From the NCBI GenBank assembly GCA_965220425.1, contig OZ244830.1, forward strand, positions 744,001 to 808,000: DNA of 64,000 bases, given 5' to 3'. The position numbers and the translations under genes were made by a program. The notes under the pieces are model-generated. The model had not been told where the DNA came from and did no database searches. It worked only from the letters and a program-made list of their open reading frames with translations. Below, piece after piece: positions 17,892-26,826 of this stretch. The stretch comes from Azophilus sp965220425 (GTDB lineage Bacteria > Pseudomonadota > Gammaproteobacteria > Pseudomonadales > Azotimanducaceae). Positions within the stretch are counted from its first letter, which is position 1. The number at the start of each line of letters is the position of its first letter.

Positions 17892-17970
17892 CCCGCATCG
17901 CTCAACAACTTGCGTCGCGAGTGCATAGGCGTGCGCACCAGGAAGTTGGTGAGCGATGCGGGCTAGACGA
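17888..17970. repeat. Palindromic repeat overlapping the end of the catabolic operon
   Basis: Arms of 22 bp (17888-17909 and 17945-17966) are inverted copies with one mismatch, around a 35-base centre. The right arm plus four bases is part of the 25-bp sequence also found at 10653-10677. It may act as a terminator hairpin, though no T-run follows, or be a REP-like insertion. The remaining 17971-18197 holds no gene that I can see. Confidence 0.65.
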
Positions 17971-18197
17971 GCCTGGGATTCAGCCTTTTCCTGCAACAAT
18001 CGTCGCGGAAACGGTAGACAACCGAGACGATTCGAGAAGATCGATGAGCGGTTCGAAGAGAAGGGCCCGCAACTCGTTGACAGTACCGTTGTCGTCCACG
18101 ACAATTCCGCGCCCGCTCGACTTTGCCGGGCCGCATCCAGGTTTGCGGCCTGCGTCTTGCAGGCGTTGAGACCGGCCCCGGAGAGGCCGGCAACCGT

Positions 18198-18275
18198 GGC
18201 TAGGTAGCTCAGCCGGTTTAGAGCGCAGGATTCATAATCCTGAGGTCGGGGGTTCGAGTCCCCCCCTAGCTACCA
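18198..18275 (+). tRNA. tRNA-Met (elongator, anticodon CAT)
   Basis: A full cloverleaf: acceptor ggctagg/cctagct, D-arm gctcagccggtttagagc, anticodon stem cagga/tcctg around ttcataa with CAT in the centre, T-arm ggggttcgagtcccc, and encoded CCA. The 5' half resembles elongator tRNA-Met rather than initiator, which would not normally start G-G with a U at position 72. A tRNA-Ile2 read by lysidine is the alternative. Confidence 0.93.
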
Positions 18276-18321
18276 ATAAAATCAATAGGTTACATCGTAT
18301 CACAGCCTCGGAAAAAGCGAA

Positions 18322-18354
18322 ACGTGACCAAAACGTGACCAAAACGTGACCAAG
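18322..18354. repeat. Three tandem 11-bp repeats
   Basis: Three head-to-tail copies of acgtgaccaaa (the last ends in g) lie 46 bases after tRNA-Met. Short direct repeats of this kind bind integrases, excisionases or replication proteins, but no such gene is adjacent here. The rest of 18276-18908 is AT-richer than its surroundings and holds only the tRNA remnant described next. Confidence 0.7.
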
Positions 18355-18542
18355 TCTGTTTGAGGGAATGTTGATTTGTGCCTGGATACGGCGTTGTCTT
18401 GACCTTGTTGGTACCCGATAGACAGAGCCGAAATTAGCCAGTGCACGGGAATTTAAACCCTTATATTTGGATGTCCGACGAGCGTGATTGGCAACCCATG
18501 ACCAAATGATTTGCACGGAGCATTATGGCGGCCACAGCATGA

Positions 18543-18594
18543 CGGAGAGTGGGGATTCTGCCGCCTAAAGGTTCGATTTCCTCCCTCTCCGCCA
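18543..18594 (+). pseudogene. Degenerate tRNA fragment (tRNA-Ser-like ends)
   Basis: The stretch begins ggagag and ends cctccctctccgcca, which can pair as an acceptor stem with CCA as in a tRNA-Ser. It carries ggttcgat, as in a T-arm, but is only 52 bases long and lacks a proper anticodon arm. I read it as a decayed tRNA or an attachment-site scar. Its last 14 bases recur at 54308-54321. Confidence 0.5.
18581..18594. other. Probable left attachment site of a genomic island (attL)
   Basis: The 14 bases ctccctctccgcca are repeated exactly, in the same orientation, at 54308-54321 beside a P4-type integrase gene. Such integrases commonly recombine at tRNA 3' ends, and this sequence matches a tRNA 3' end with CCA. 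A nine-base match (ttatggcgg) also precedes both copies at 18523-18531 and 54298-54306. Confidence 0.6.
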
Positions 18595-18908
18595 CTATGT
18601 TAGTGTAACTGTTTGTTTTGCAAACATAAAATTGCATCATGAGATTTTCGTTATCACTCTAGATATTTGTTTTGACTGGATCTGGGACGATGGTTCGGAC
18701 CCGCGGCGCACGCGTGGGATCGTTTCGGGGCGGAGTTGCTCACTTCGGCAAAGCACTACCTGATTGACGCTGAAGCACCTTTGCACCTATTTTGGAGCGT
18801 TCTAGTTCGTTCGGTACGGATTGCGCGGGGCGATTAGTCCCGCGCCAGTCGGAACGACGGCAAAACGACCGCTCTACGAACGTGATCGGGAGTGCGAGAC
18901 GAGCAACC

Positions 18909-21602
18909 ATGGCAACCGAGATCGCCGATAACCGGACTCCGGCGGGAGCGCGTTTCTACAGATGTGCACTTCAGGTGAACCCGCACCACTACGGGCAAAC
19001 GTTTCGTGGGCAGGATTCTGATGGCGATGCAATCAGCCATGCGCAGGCGATTGTGGATAAAGCCGTCGAACTCGACATTGAGGTGCTTGCGGTCACTGAC
19101 CACAACAGCGTCAACTCTATCGCGGCTTTCCGCTCCGCAGCGCGTAATCGAGGAGTCCATATCTTCCCGGGGTTTGAGCTTGCGTCAAGCGAGGGCGTTC
19201 ACGTGCTCTGTCTCTACCCGCCGGATACCGAACTCGACCGGCTTGAACGATATCTCGGCGAGTTTGGCATACACGACACCCACCCCTCTTCCGATCCCGC
19301 TAACAAGGCGTTCGGAGATGTCTTGGACCTTGTTCATAGACGCGGTGGAGTCTCGATTGCGGCGCATGTGACCGGCAGCGGTGGTCTCTTCAAGGTCTTG
19401 CGGGGACAGCCTAGGATTCGTGCGTGGCAAGACACAAACCTGATTGCGGCCCAGATCCCGGGTACCGTTGAGGGCCTTCCCCAAGAGGTAAATCAGATAG
19501 TCAGGAACCGGAATCCGGATTATCGCAGAGCCCATGCCCCGGAGCCTGGAGTCGCGATTGCGGCGGTAAACGCAAGGGACATTGTCGAAACGCAACAACT
19601 AGAAGAACGGGCGGCCACGTGCTGGATCAAGATGCATGAAGTGAGCATCGACGGGCTATGGCAAGCGTTCTTGGATCCAGGGTCTCGCATTCGGTTGAAT
19701 TCCGAGGAAGGTGAATTCGAGCCCGAAGAACACATGGAGCTAGTTTCATTGGGGTGGGAAGGTGGGTTCCTCGATGGCGTAAGCGTTCGTCTCAATCCCA
19801 ACCTGAATGTGCTGATCGGTGGGCGAGGCACGGGCAAGTCAACGATCGTCGAGAGCATCCGCGGCGTACTCGGTCTTGCGCCAATCGGCGAAGATGCGCG
19901 CAAGGCTCATGACGGAATCGTGCGTCATGTCTTGCGGAGCGGAACGAAGATATCGCTTCGAGTGCGCGTCCAACGCCCCGGGGTTCGTGAGTATCGGATC
20001 GAGCGCACGATTCCCAACCCCCCGATAGTACGGGAGGCGGACGGGGAAGTGCTTCACCTCGCGCCAACAGACATCCTGCCTGGAATCGAGGTGTACGGTC
20101 AGCACGAGATTTCGGAACTTGCGCGAAGCCCGGATAAGCTGACTAGGTTGCTTGACCGTTTCGTTGAGAGCGACGAGTCAATGTCGCGGCGCAAGACCTC
20201 GTTGCGCAACGAACTCGCCACGAACCGCCGCGCTTTGAGTGATACGCGCTCGGAGATTGCCACGGCCGAAGAGCGACTTGATGCACTGCCCGGACTGCAG
20301 GAAACGCTCGAACGGTTTCAGGAGGTGGGTCTGGAGGACCGTCTGCAGGAGCAGAGTTTGCTGGTGCGAGAGGAACGCGTGCTTGATTCCGTTCCTCAAC
20401 GTCTTGCGCCTTTTCGGGAAGCTCTGGACCTGTTGCGAAAGGAAATCCCGATTGATCTTGCCTTTCTGTCTGAACGGGCGCTCGCAGAGTTGCCCGGAAA
20501 GGAAACCCTGTCTCGCTTGAATCAGGTTCTAGGGAACGCGGGCAATGAGGTTGAGCGAATAGGCGATGAGTTGGCGCGGATTCTTGAACAAACTGACGAC
20601 GATATCAACCAAGTGCGGACCGCTTGGGACGTCCGAAGGCAGGAAGTGCAGACGGAGTATGAACAGATCCTTCGGGAACTTCAGAAGTCCCGTGTCGACG
20701 GTGAGGAGTTTATCCGCCTTCGTCGCCGTATTGAGGGACTGAGACCAATTCAAGAGCGGCTCGTGCTTCTCCGGCGATTGGAGAGGGAGCGCAATGACCA
20801 ACGTCGTACGTTGCTTGCTGAGTGGGAAGACATCAAGGCCGCAGAATTCCGTACATTTGACCAGGCGGCAAGAGCTGTCAGCAACAAGCTGCGCAACAGT
20901 GTCCAGGTCGAGGTCACTGGTGCTGGCGATCGTGAACCGCTCTTCAAGATGCTGCGTGAAGAGATCGGGGGACGCATGTCGGAGGCGATAGAAAGTCTGC
21001 GCACTTCTTCCGACTTCTCGCTTACGGAATTCGTAGAAGCCTCTCGCACGGGGGCCGAGGCGTTGCGCAATGCGTACCGCATCACGCCTGGCCAAGCGGA
21101 GCGGCTCGCGGCCGGGGAGCCGGATGTATTCATGCGAATCGAGGAACTTGAACTTGCACCGACGACGGCAATTCGTCTCAATACAGCGCCGCCGCAGGAG
21201 TCGCCTGTGTGGCAGCCACTCGAAGACCTCTCCACCGGTCAAAAGGCAACTGCCGTGCTCCTTTTGCTGTTGCTTGAGTCGAGTGCACCGTTGATCGTCG
21301 ATCAGCCGGAGGACGATCTGGATAACCGTTTCATTACGGAAGGTGTCGTGCCCCGCATGAGAGACGAAAAACAGCGACGCCAGTTTATCTTCTCAACGCA
21401 CAACGCCAACATTCCGGTTCTTGGCGACGCAGAACTCATATTGGGGCTCTCCGCGGCTGGCGAGGCAGATGGGGGCCGGGCGCGAGTCGCGCCCGAACAT
21501 ATGGGATCGATCGACTCGCGACTGGTCCGTGAACTGGTCGAAGAGATCCTTGAGGGCGGTCGCGAGGCGTTCGAGACACGGCGCCGTAAGTACGGGTTCT
21601 GA
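18909..21602 (+). CDS. PHP-domain / SMC-like ATPase fusion (TrlF-type), probable defence protein
   Basis: An 897-residue protein. Residues 10-250 form a PHP-type metal-dependent phosphoesterase (VLAVTDHNSV near residue 60, then FPGFELASSEGVHVL and AAHVTGSGG). From about residue 290 it is an SMC/RecN-like ATPase: Walker A GGRGTGKS at 304-311, a long charged coiled-coil region, LSTGQKA as an ABC-like signature, and Walker B LIVDQPEDDLD near 795, with FSTHNAN following. PHP motif I looks unusual (NPHHYGQ instead of HxH after Asp). I recall databases labelling such proteins TrlF-family ATPases. The ATG at 18909 fits the PHP start; an earlier start at 18792 is open. The next gene follows after three bases. 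Confidence 0.8.
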   Translation: MATEIADNRTPAGARFYRCALQVNPHHYGQTFRGQDSDGDAISHAQAIVDKAVELDIEVLAVTDHNSVNSIAAFRSAARNRGVHIFPGFELASSEGVHVLCLYPPDTELDRLERYLGEFGIHDTHPSSDPANKAFGDVLDLVHRRGGVSIAAHVTGSGGLFKVLRGQPRIRAWQDTNLIAAQIPGTVEGLPQEVNQIVRNRNPDYRRAHAPEPGVAIAAVNARDIVETQQLEERAATCWIKMHEVSIDGLWQAFLDPGSRIRLNSEEGEFEPEEHMELVSLGWEGGFLDGVSVRLNPNLNVLIGGRGTGKSTIVESIRGVLGLAPIGEDARKAHDGIVRHVLRSGTKISLRVRVQRPGVREYRIERTIPNPPIVREADGEVLHLAPTDILPGIEVYGQHEISELARSPDKLTRLLDRFVESDESMSRRKTSLRNELATNRRALSDTRSEIATAEERLDALPGLQETLERFQEVGLEDRLQEQSLLVREERVLDSVPQRLAPFREALDLLRKEIPIDLAFLSERALAELPGKETLSRLNQVLGNAGNEVERIGDELARILEQTDDDINQVRTAWDVRRQEVQTEYEQILRELQKSRVDGEEFIRLRRRIEGLRPIQERLVLLRRLERERNDQRRTLLAEWEDIKAAEFRTFDQAARAVSNKLRNSVQVEVTGAGDREPLFKMLREEIGGRMSEAIESLRTSSDFSLTEFVEASRTGAEALRNAYRITPGQAERLAAGEPDVFMRIEELELAPTTAIRLNTAPPQESPVWQPLEDLSTGQKATAVLLLLLLESSAPLIVDQPEDDLDNRFITEGVVPRMRDEKQRRQFIFSTHNANIPVLGDAELILGLSAAGEADGGRARVAPEHMGSIDSRLVRELVEEILEGGREAFETRRRKYGF

Positions 21603-21605
21603 AGA

Positions 21606-22844
21606 ATGAACAGGACTGAGGTGCTTCAACTGATCGCCAATCAGGAGAACTCACGGGTCGAGTTCAAGCGTGACGACATCCACCCAGACCAGCTCACCAA
21701 GGAGATGTCAGCGCTGCTTAATCTAGAGGGCGGCGTTATCCTGCTTGGAGTAGAAAAGGACGGACAGATATCCGGGCTGACTAGGCACCTCGAGGTTGCC
21801 GAAGAGTGGGTCATGAATATCGCTCGTAATAACCTGCAACCCCCGACAACGCCAGTTTGGACTTCAGTGGCGATGGAGGACGGCAGAATAATCGGGGTTG
21901 TCGAACTCCCGCCGGACAGTCCAGGCAAGCCCCACAAGGCAAAGCGAGGCAAAGCGTGGGTCACGTTCATTCGAGTGGGTAGCGAATCACAGGAGGCGAC
22001 GCGAGAGGAAGAAGGCAGGCTGTATCAAGCTGCTGGACTTGTGCGGTACGAGATAAAGGCCGTTCCAGATATGAGGGTGGAGAGTTTGGACATGGGGCGG
22101 GTTGAGAGCTACCTCCGTGATGTCCTCAGACGACCAATTCCGGACCGGGCGGACATCGAAGCCTGGCGGCGCCTGTTGCTCAATACGGACTTGCTCGTGG
22201 CGACCAGGGACCAAGATTGCGTATCGGTGGCTGGTTTGTTGCTCTTCGGTGAGAATCCGAATCGTCGTCTGCCACAAGCCGGTGTGACTGCAGCGGCGTT
22301 CGCTGGTGCGGAGAAGGACTACAACACCGTTGATGAGGAACGAATACGTGGACCGCTAGCACCGATCGTCTCCAGGCGCGGCGGCATCGTTGACAAAGGA
22401 GTCATCGACCGGACGGTCGACTTCGTCAGACGAAACATGGGAAGCGCGGCATGGCTCGATGGCGGCCGCCGTAGGCGGAAGAGAGCCTTTCCCCTTGATG
22501 CCGTGCGAGAAGCTGTCGTCAACGCGGTGGTGCATCGAGACTACGCACATGAAGGGACTGATGTGGAAATCTCGCTGTACGTGGATCGATTCGAGGTGAT
22601 TTCACCAGGCCGGTTACCAAACGGCGTCACTGTGGAGAAGATGAAGGAAGGTGTGGTTCGAGTAGCACGAAACGAGTTGCTCAAGGAGATACTCCGCGAC
22701 TACCGCTATGTCGAGCATCATGGAATGGGGGTTCGCAACCGGATCATTGACTCGATGCGCAAACACAACGGTACAGAACCAGACCTCAAAGAGCGAGATG
22801 ACCGATTCTTGGTCCGGCTTTGGAAAGCGCCGGTGCAAGAGTGA
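21606..22844 (+). CDS. AlbA_2/Schlafen-type putative nucleic-acid-binding protein with C-terminal ATPase-like domain
   Basis: The 412-residue protein begins with an AlbA_2 (Schlafen-like) domain: ENSRVEFKRDD at residues 14-24, then GGVILLGVEKDGQISG and KAWVTFIRVGSESQEA. The C-terminal part (AVREAVVNAVVHRDYAHEG, HHGMGVRNRI) resembles the GHKL-type ATP-binding domain common in these proteins, often misnamed RecG-like helicases. It lies between the PHP-ATPase and hsdR with a three-base gap before it, so it is probably part of one defence operon. Its exact role is unknown. Confidence 0.8.
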   Translation: MNRTEVLQLIANQENSRVEFKRDDIHPDQLTKEMSALLNLEGGVILLGVEKDGQISGLTRHLEVAEEWVMNIARNNLQPPTTPVWTSVAMEDGRIIGVVELPPDSPGKPHKAKRGKAWVTFIRVGSESQEATREEEGRLYQAAGLVRYEIKAVPDMRVESLDMGRVESYLRDVLRRPIPDRADIEAWRRLLLNTDLLVATRDQDCVSVAGLLLFGENPNRRLPQAGVTAAAFAGAEKDYNTVDEERIRGPLAPIVSRRGGIVDKGVIDRTVDFVRRNMGSAAWLDGGRRRRKRAFPLDAVREAVVNAVVHRDYAHEGTDVEISLYVDRFEVISPGRLPNGVTVEKMKEGVVRVARNELLKEILRDYRYVEHHGMGVRNRIIDSMRKHNGTEPDLKERDDRFLVRLWKAPVQE

Positions 22845-22882
22845 ACAGAAACGAACGGCCACCGCCTCACCCAAGGGACACG

Positions 22883-25246
22883 ATGATGGTGGCCAACGAA
22901 GCCGATACCTGCCGCAAGTTCGTCGTTCCGTTGCTCCAACAGGCGGGCTGGGACAGCCCGCCGCACGAGATCAACGAACAGCGCACGTTCACGGATGGCC
23001 GCATCGTGTTCGCCGGCGGGAAAGCGCGCCGGGGAAATCGGAAGCGCGCAGACTACCTCCTACGTTACCGGCCTGACTTCCCCATCGCGGTGGTTGAGGC
23101 GAAGGCGCGCTACAAGAACGCCGCCGAAGGTCTCCAGCAGGCTCGCGACTACGCGGAGGTGTTGGGCCTGAAGTTCGCCTATGCGACGAATGGCGCGACC
23201 ATCATCGAGGTCGACTACTCGACTGGCAAGGAGGGGACAGTTGACGCGTTCCCTACGCCTGACGAACTGTGGCGACGCCAACGATTGGCCGAGGGTCCGG
23301 CGGACACTGCGGCGGCGGCGAAGTTGCTCACGCCAGGCTGGGCGGATCGGAGCAGACCGCTGCGATACTACCAGGAGATCGCGGTCAACCGAGCCGTGCG
23401 GGAGATCGTAACTGGGCGCAGACGCATCCTGCTTACGCTCTGCACAGGCTCCGGCAAGACGGCCATCGCCTTCCAGGTGGCTTGGAAACTCTGGACATCG
23501 CGCTGGAACGCGAAGGGCACCGCCCGCCGACCCAAGGTGCTGTTTCTGGCCGACCGGAACTTTCTTGTTGACGACCCCATGGCGCAGGACTTCAGCCCGT
23601 TCGGCGATGCGCGGCACAAGATCGCCGGGGGCGATGCCTCGAAGAGCCGCGACATGTACTTCGCGACCTATCAGAGCATCGCTCGCGACGAAAGACGACC
23701 GGGTCTGTTCCGCCAGTATGTCCGCGATTTCTTCGACCTCGTGATAGTTGATGAGTGTCACAGGGGTAGCGCCCGGGCGGACGGCAACTGGCGTGAAATC
23801 CTCGACTGGTTCGAGCCAGCGACGCAACTCGGAATGACTGCCACGCCCCGTCGCGAGGACAACGTGGACACGTACGAGTACTTCGGCGATCCGATATACG
23901 AGTACAGTCTCGCCCGCGGAATTGACGACGGCTTTCTTGCGCCGTTCCGCGTGCACCGCGTGATAACCGATTACGACGCCGTAGGGTGGCGCCCGAGCAA
24001 AGGGGAACTGGACAGGCTCGGTCGAGCGATCCCAGACGGCGAGTACCATACGCCGGATTTCGAGCGCTTGGTGGTGATGAAGGCTCGGACCCGGGCCATC
24101 GCCAAACACTTCGCCGAATTCATGCGACAGACGGACCGGCATGCGAAGACGATCATCTTCTGCGTCGACCAAGAGCATGCGCTGGAGATGCGCGGCGCGC
24201 TCGTCGAGTTCAACACCGACCTTGTGAGGTCTCAACCGGATTACGTGTGCCGTGTGACGGCCGACGAGGGGGAGATCGGAGCAGCCCACCGGGCCAAGTT
24301 TCAGGACGTCGAAACCAGTTCGCCGGTGATCCTGACGACTTCTCAACTGCTGACGACCGGGCTGAACGCCCCAACCTGTAAGAACGTGGTGCTCGCTCGG
24401 GTCGTGGGCTCTATGCCAGAGTTCAAGCAGATCATCGGACGCGGAACGCGGCTTCGTCCGGACTACGGCAAGTTCGCGTTCAACATTGTCGACTACACGG
24501 GCACGGCGACCGAGAAGTTCGCAGATCCGGCGTTCGACGGCCCTCCGATGCATGAAGAACACGAGGTCATAGGGGAAGTGGAGGATTTCGGGAGCGCTAG
24601 TCAGTTTGAGCATAGCGAATCGGACGACGACGAGTGGCACCCGGAGATTGAGATCGACCAGAAACGCGATGTTCGCCGGAAGTACTATGTTGACGGCGGT
24701 TCGGTCGAGATCGTCAAGCACCTAGTCTACGAGCTTGATTCGGACGGGAAACAGATCGCCTGTCGTCAGTTGACCGATTATACGGCTGACAAGGTGCGCA
24801 CCTTGTATCCGAGCGCGTCGGACCTACGGCGCGATTGGCTGAGCTCTGAGCGGCGGGAGGAGATCGTCGACCGGCTTCTTGAGCATGGAGTGGACATCGA
24901 GACTCTCGGGGAGTCGTTGGACAAGCCGGATGCCGACCCATTCGACCTCTTGTGCCACCTGGCTTTCAATGCGCCCCTGCGAACCCGGCGTGAAAGGGCC
25001 GCGCGAGTGAAGGGAGAAGAAGTGGAGTTCTTCGAGCGATACGGGCCAGCGGCGCGAGAGGTGCTTGAAGCCATGCTGGATAAGTACTCGGAATACGGCA
25101 GTGTGCAATTCAAGCTGCCGGACATCCTTCAGATCCCTCCCATCTCGGGATGGGGCAACGTCATTGAGATCGCGGACCGGTTCGGGGGGGCGGCGTCGAT
25201 GCGGGAAGCCGTGGCCGAAATGCAGCGACGGCTGTACGCCGCATAG
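22883..25246 (+). CDS. hsdR: Type I restriction enzyme, R subunit
   Basis: ATP-driven translocase and nuclease of a type I system. The protein is about 787 residues long. The PD-(D/E)xK nuclease core appears near residues 55-75 (AVVEAKARYKNA). The helicase part has Walker A TGSGKTA near 187, DECH near 290, TATPRRED near 318, and QIIGRGTRLRPDYGK near 515. The C-terminal part is of the EcoEI type. I prefer ATG 22883 (aaggga upstream); the frame is open back to 22820, overlapping the previous gene. Confidence 0.93.
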   Translation: MMVANEADTCRKFVVPLLQQAGWDSPPHEINEQRTFTDGRIVFAGGKARRGNRKRADYLLRYRPDFPIAVVEAKARYKNAAEGLQQARDYAEVLGLKFAYATNGATIIEVDYSTGKEGTVDAFPTPDELWRRQRLAEGPADTAAAAKLLTPGWADRSRPLRYYQEIAVNRAVREIVTGRRRILLTLCTGSGKTAIAFQVAWKLWTSRWNAKGTARRPKVLFLADRNFLVDDPMAQDFSPFGDARHKIAGGDASKSRDMYFATYQSIARDERRPGLFRQYVRDFFDLVIVDECHRGSARADGNWREILDWFEPATQLGMTATPRREDNVDTYEYFGDPIYEYSLARGIDDGFLAPFRVHRVITDYDAVGWRPSKGELDRLGRAIPDGEYHTPDFERLVVMKARTRAIAKHFAEFMRQTDRHAKTIIFCVDQEHALEMRGALVEFNTDLVRSQPDYVCRVTADEGEIGAAHRAKFQDVETSSPVILTTSQLLTTGLNAPTCKNVVLARVVGSMPEFKQIIGRGTRLRPDYGKFAFNIVDYTGTATEKFADPAFDGPPMHEEHEVIGEVEDFGSASQFEHSESDDDEWHPEIEIDQKRDVRRKYYVDGGSVEIVKHLVYELDSDGKQIACRQLTDYTADKVRTLYPSASDLRRDWLSSERREEIVDRLLEHGVDIETLGESLDKPDADPFDLLCHLAFNAPLRTRRERAARVKGEEVEFFERYGPAAREVLEAMLDKYSEYGSVQFKLPDILQIPPISGWGNVIEIADRFGGAASMREAVAEMQRRLYAA

Positions 25247-25263
25247 GTTGAAGGGAGACGCGG

Positions 25264-26826
25264 GTGGCAAAGGGACCTCGCCGTAGGAAGGCGAAGCACC
25301 AGACGACTGCGCAACGGCTCGACGGGATCATCAAGTCGGCACGCAGAATTATGCGCAAGGATAAGGGACTGAGCACCGACCTCGATCGCTTGCCGATGTT
25401 GACGTGGATCGTGTTCCTCAAATTTCTCGACGACATGGAGCGCGTCGAGGAAGTTAACGCGGAACTCGCGCGTACCGAGTACCAGCCCGTGGTAGATCCA
25501 CCGTACCGCTGGCGGGATTGGGCAGCACCACCGGATGGGCTGACGGGTTCCGACCTCTTGGCATTTCTGGCGAACGACGAGGCAGAAGGGCCGGATGGGA
25601 CGATGGGGCCGGGCCTGTTCGCGTATTTGCGGGGGCTGCGCCGGGGCAGCGATAGGGCCCGGCGCCGGGATGTAATCGCGACCGTCTTCCAGGGGTTTTC
25701 GAACCGTATGGAGAGCGGCTACCTGCTGCGCGACGTGGTGAACCTGATCGACGGCATTCATTTCCACGTCTCCGAGGAAGTGCACACGCTCGGTCGGCTC
25801 TACGAGACCTTGCTGAGAGAAATGCGGGATGCCGCAGGCCAGAATGGAGAGTTCTACACGCCTCGGCCAGTGGTGCGTTTCATGGTTGAGGTGGCCGATC
25901 CGAGGCTGGGGGAAGTCGTACTGGATCCGGCGTGCGGGACGGGAGGGTTCCTGACCGAGGCGTTCGCTCACCTCATGGCTCAGGCGAAGACCGAGGCTGA
26001 TGGAGCGGCCGTACAGGAGCAGAGCATCCGTGGCGGCGAGGCGAAGGCGCTGCCGTACCTGCTCGGTCAACTGAACCTCCTGTTGCATGGCGTTCATGTA
26101 CCGCAGATCGATTGGGGCAATGCTCTTAGGCACCGTCTCTCGGAGATGGGCGAGGATCAGCGAGTGGACGTGATCCTCACGAATCCGCCGTTTGGCGGCG
26201 AAGAAGAGGCTGGCATCCTGAACAACTTTCCGGACGACCGCAGAACCACGGAGACGGCGCTGCTCTTTCTTCAGGTCATCATGCGGCGGCTCAAGCGCGG
26301 CGGCCACGGTCGCGCCGCAATCGTTGTCCCTAACGGCACGCTCTTCGGAGACGGCGTTGCGGCACGCATCAAGGCGGAGCTTCTGGAGCACTTCAACGTT
26401 CACACCATTGTGCGGCTACCGGACGGCGTCTTCGCACCGTACACCGACATTCCGGTCAATCTGATCTTCTTCGACACGTCGGGACCGACAGGCTCGATCT
26501 GGTACTACGAGCAACCCTTGCCAGACGGGCGACGGAGATACACCAAGACCGCTCCCATGGTCTATAGTGAGCTGGAGCCGTGCCGTGCGTGGTGGCAGCG
26601 TCGTGAGCCAAACGAGCGGTCTTGGCAGGTCAACGGACCAGGCTTAATCCAGCGCGACACTGCTGGGCGAGTGGTCGGCTGCAACCTCGATGTGAAGAAC
26701 CCGCACGAGGAGGAGGCGGAGGATCATCGCGCGCCGACCGAGATTATCGACGCGATCGTCGCGAGAGATCGAGACGTCGAGCAAATCATGGACGAGATCA
26801 AGACGCTACTGGAGGAGTCGGGGTGA
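25264..26826 (+). CDS. hsdM: Type I restriction enzyme, M subunit (adenine methylase)
   Basis: Methylates adenine in the recognition site and forms the complex with HsdS. The 520-residue protein has an N-terminal HsdM domain, the AdoMet motif DPACGTGGF near residue 221 and the N6-adenine catalytic motif NPPFGG near residue 308. Translation starts at GTG 25264, 17 bases after hsdR, and the stop overlaps the start of hsdS. Confidence 0.95.
   Translation: MAKGPRRRKAKHQTTAQRLDGIIKSARRIMRKDKGLSTDLDRLPMLTWIVFLKFLDDMERVEEVNAELARTEYQPVVDPPYRWRDWAAPPDGLTGSDLLAFLANDEAEGPDGTMGPGLFAYLRGLRRGSDRARRRDVIATVFQGFSNRMESGYLLRDVVNLIDGIHFHVSEEVHTLGRLYETLLREMRDAAGQNGEFYTPRPVVRFMVEVADPRLGEVVLDPACGTGGFLTEAFAHLMAQAKTEADGAAVQEQSIRGGEAKALPYLLGQLNLLLHGVHVPQIDWGNALRHRLSEMGEDQRVDVILTNPPFGGEEEAGILNNFPDDRRTTETALLFLQVIMRRLKRGGHGRAAIVVPNGTLFGDGVAARIKAELLEHFNVHTIVRLPDGVFAPYTDIPVNLIFFDTSGPTGSIWYYEQPLPDGRRRYTKTAPMVYSELEPCRAWWQRREPNERSWQVNGPGLIQRDTAGRVVGCNLDVKNPHEEEAEDHRAPTEIIDAIVARDRDVEQIMDEIKTLLEESG

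Noticed and set aside
18232..18516. Leftward 94-codon frame over tRNA-Met
   Set aside because: Its C-terminus (GGLEPPTSGL) is the familiar artefact of reading a tRNA backwards.
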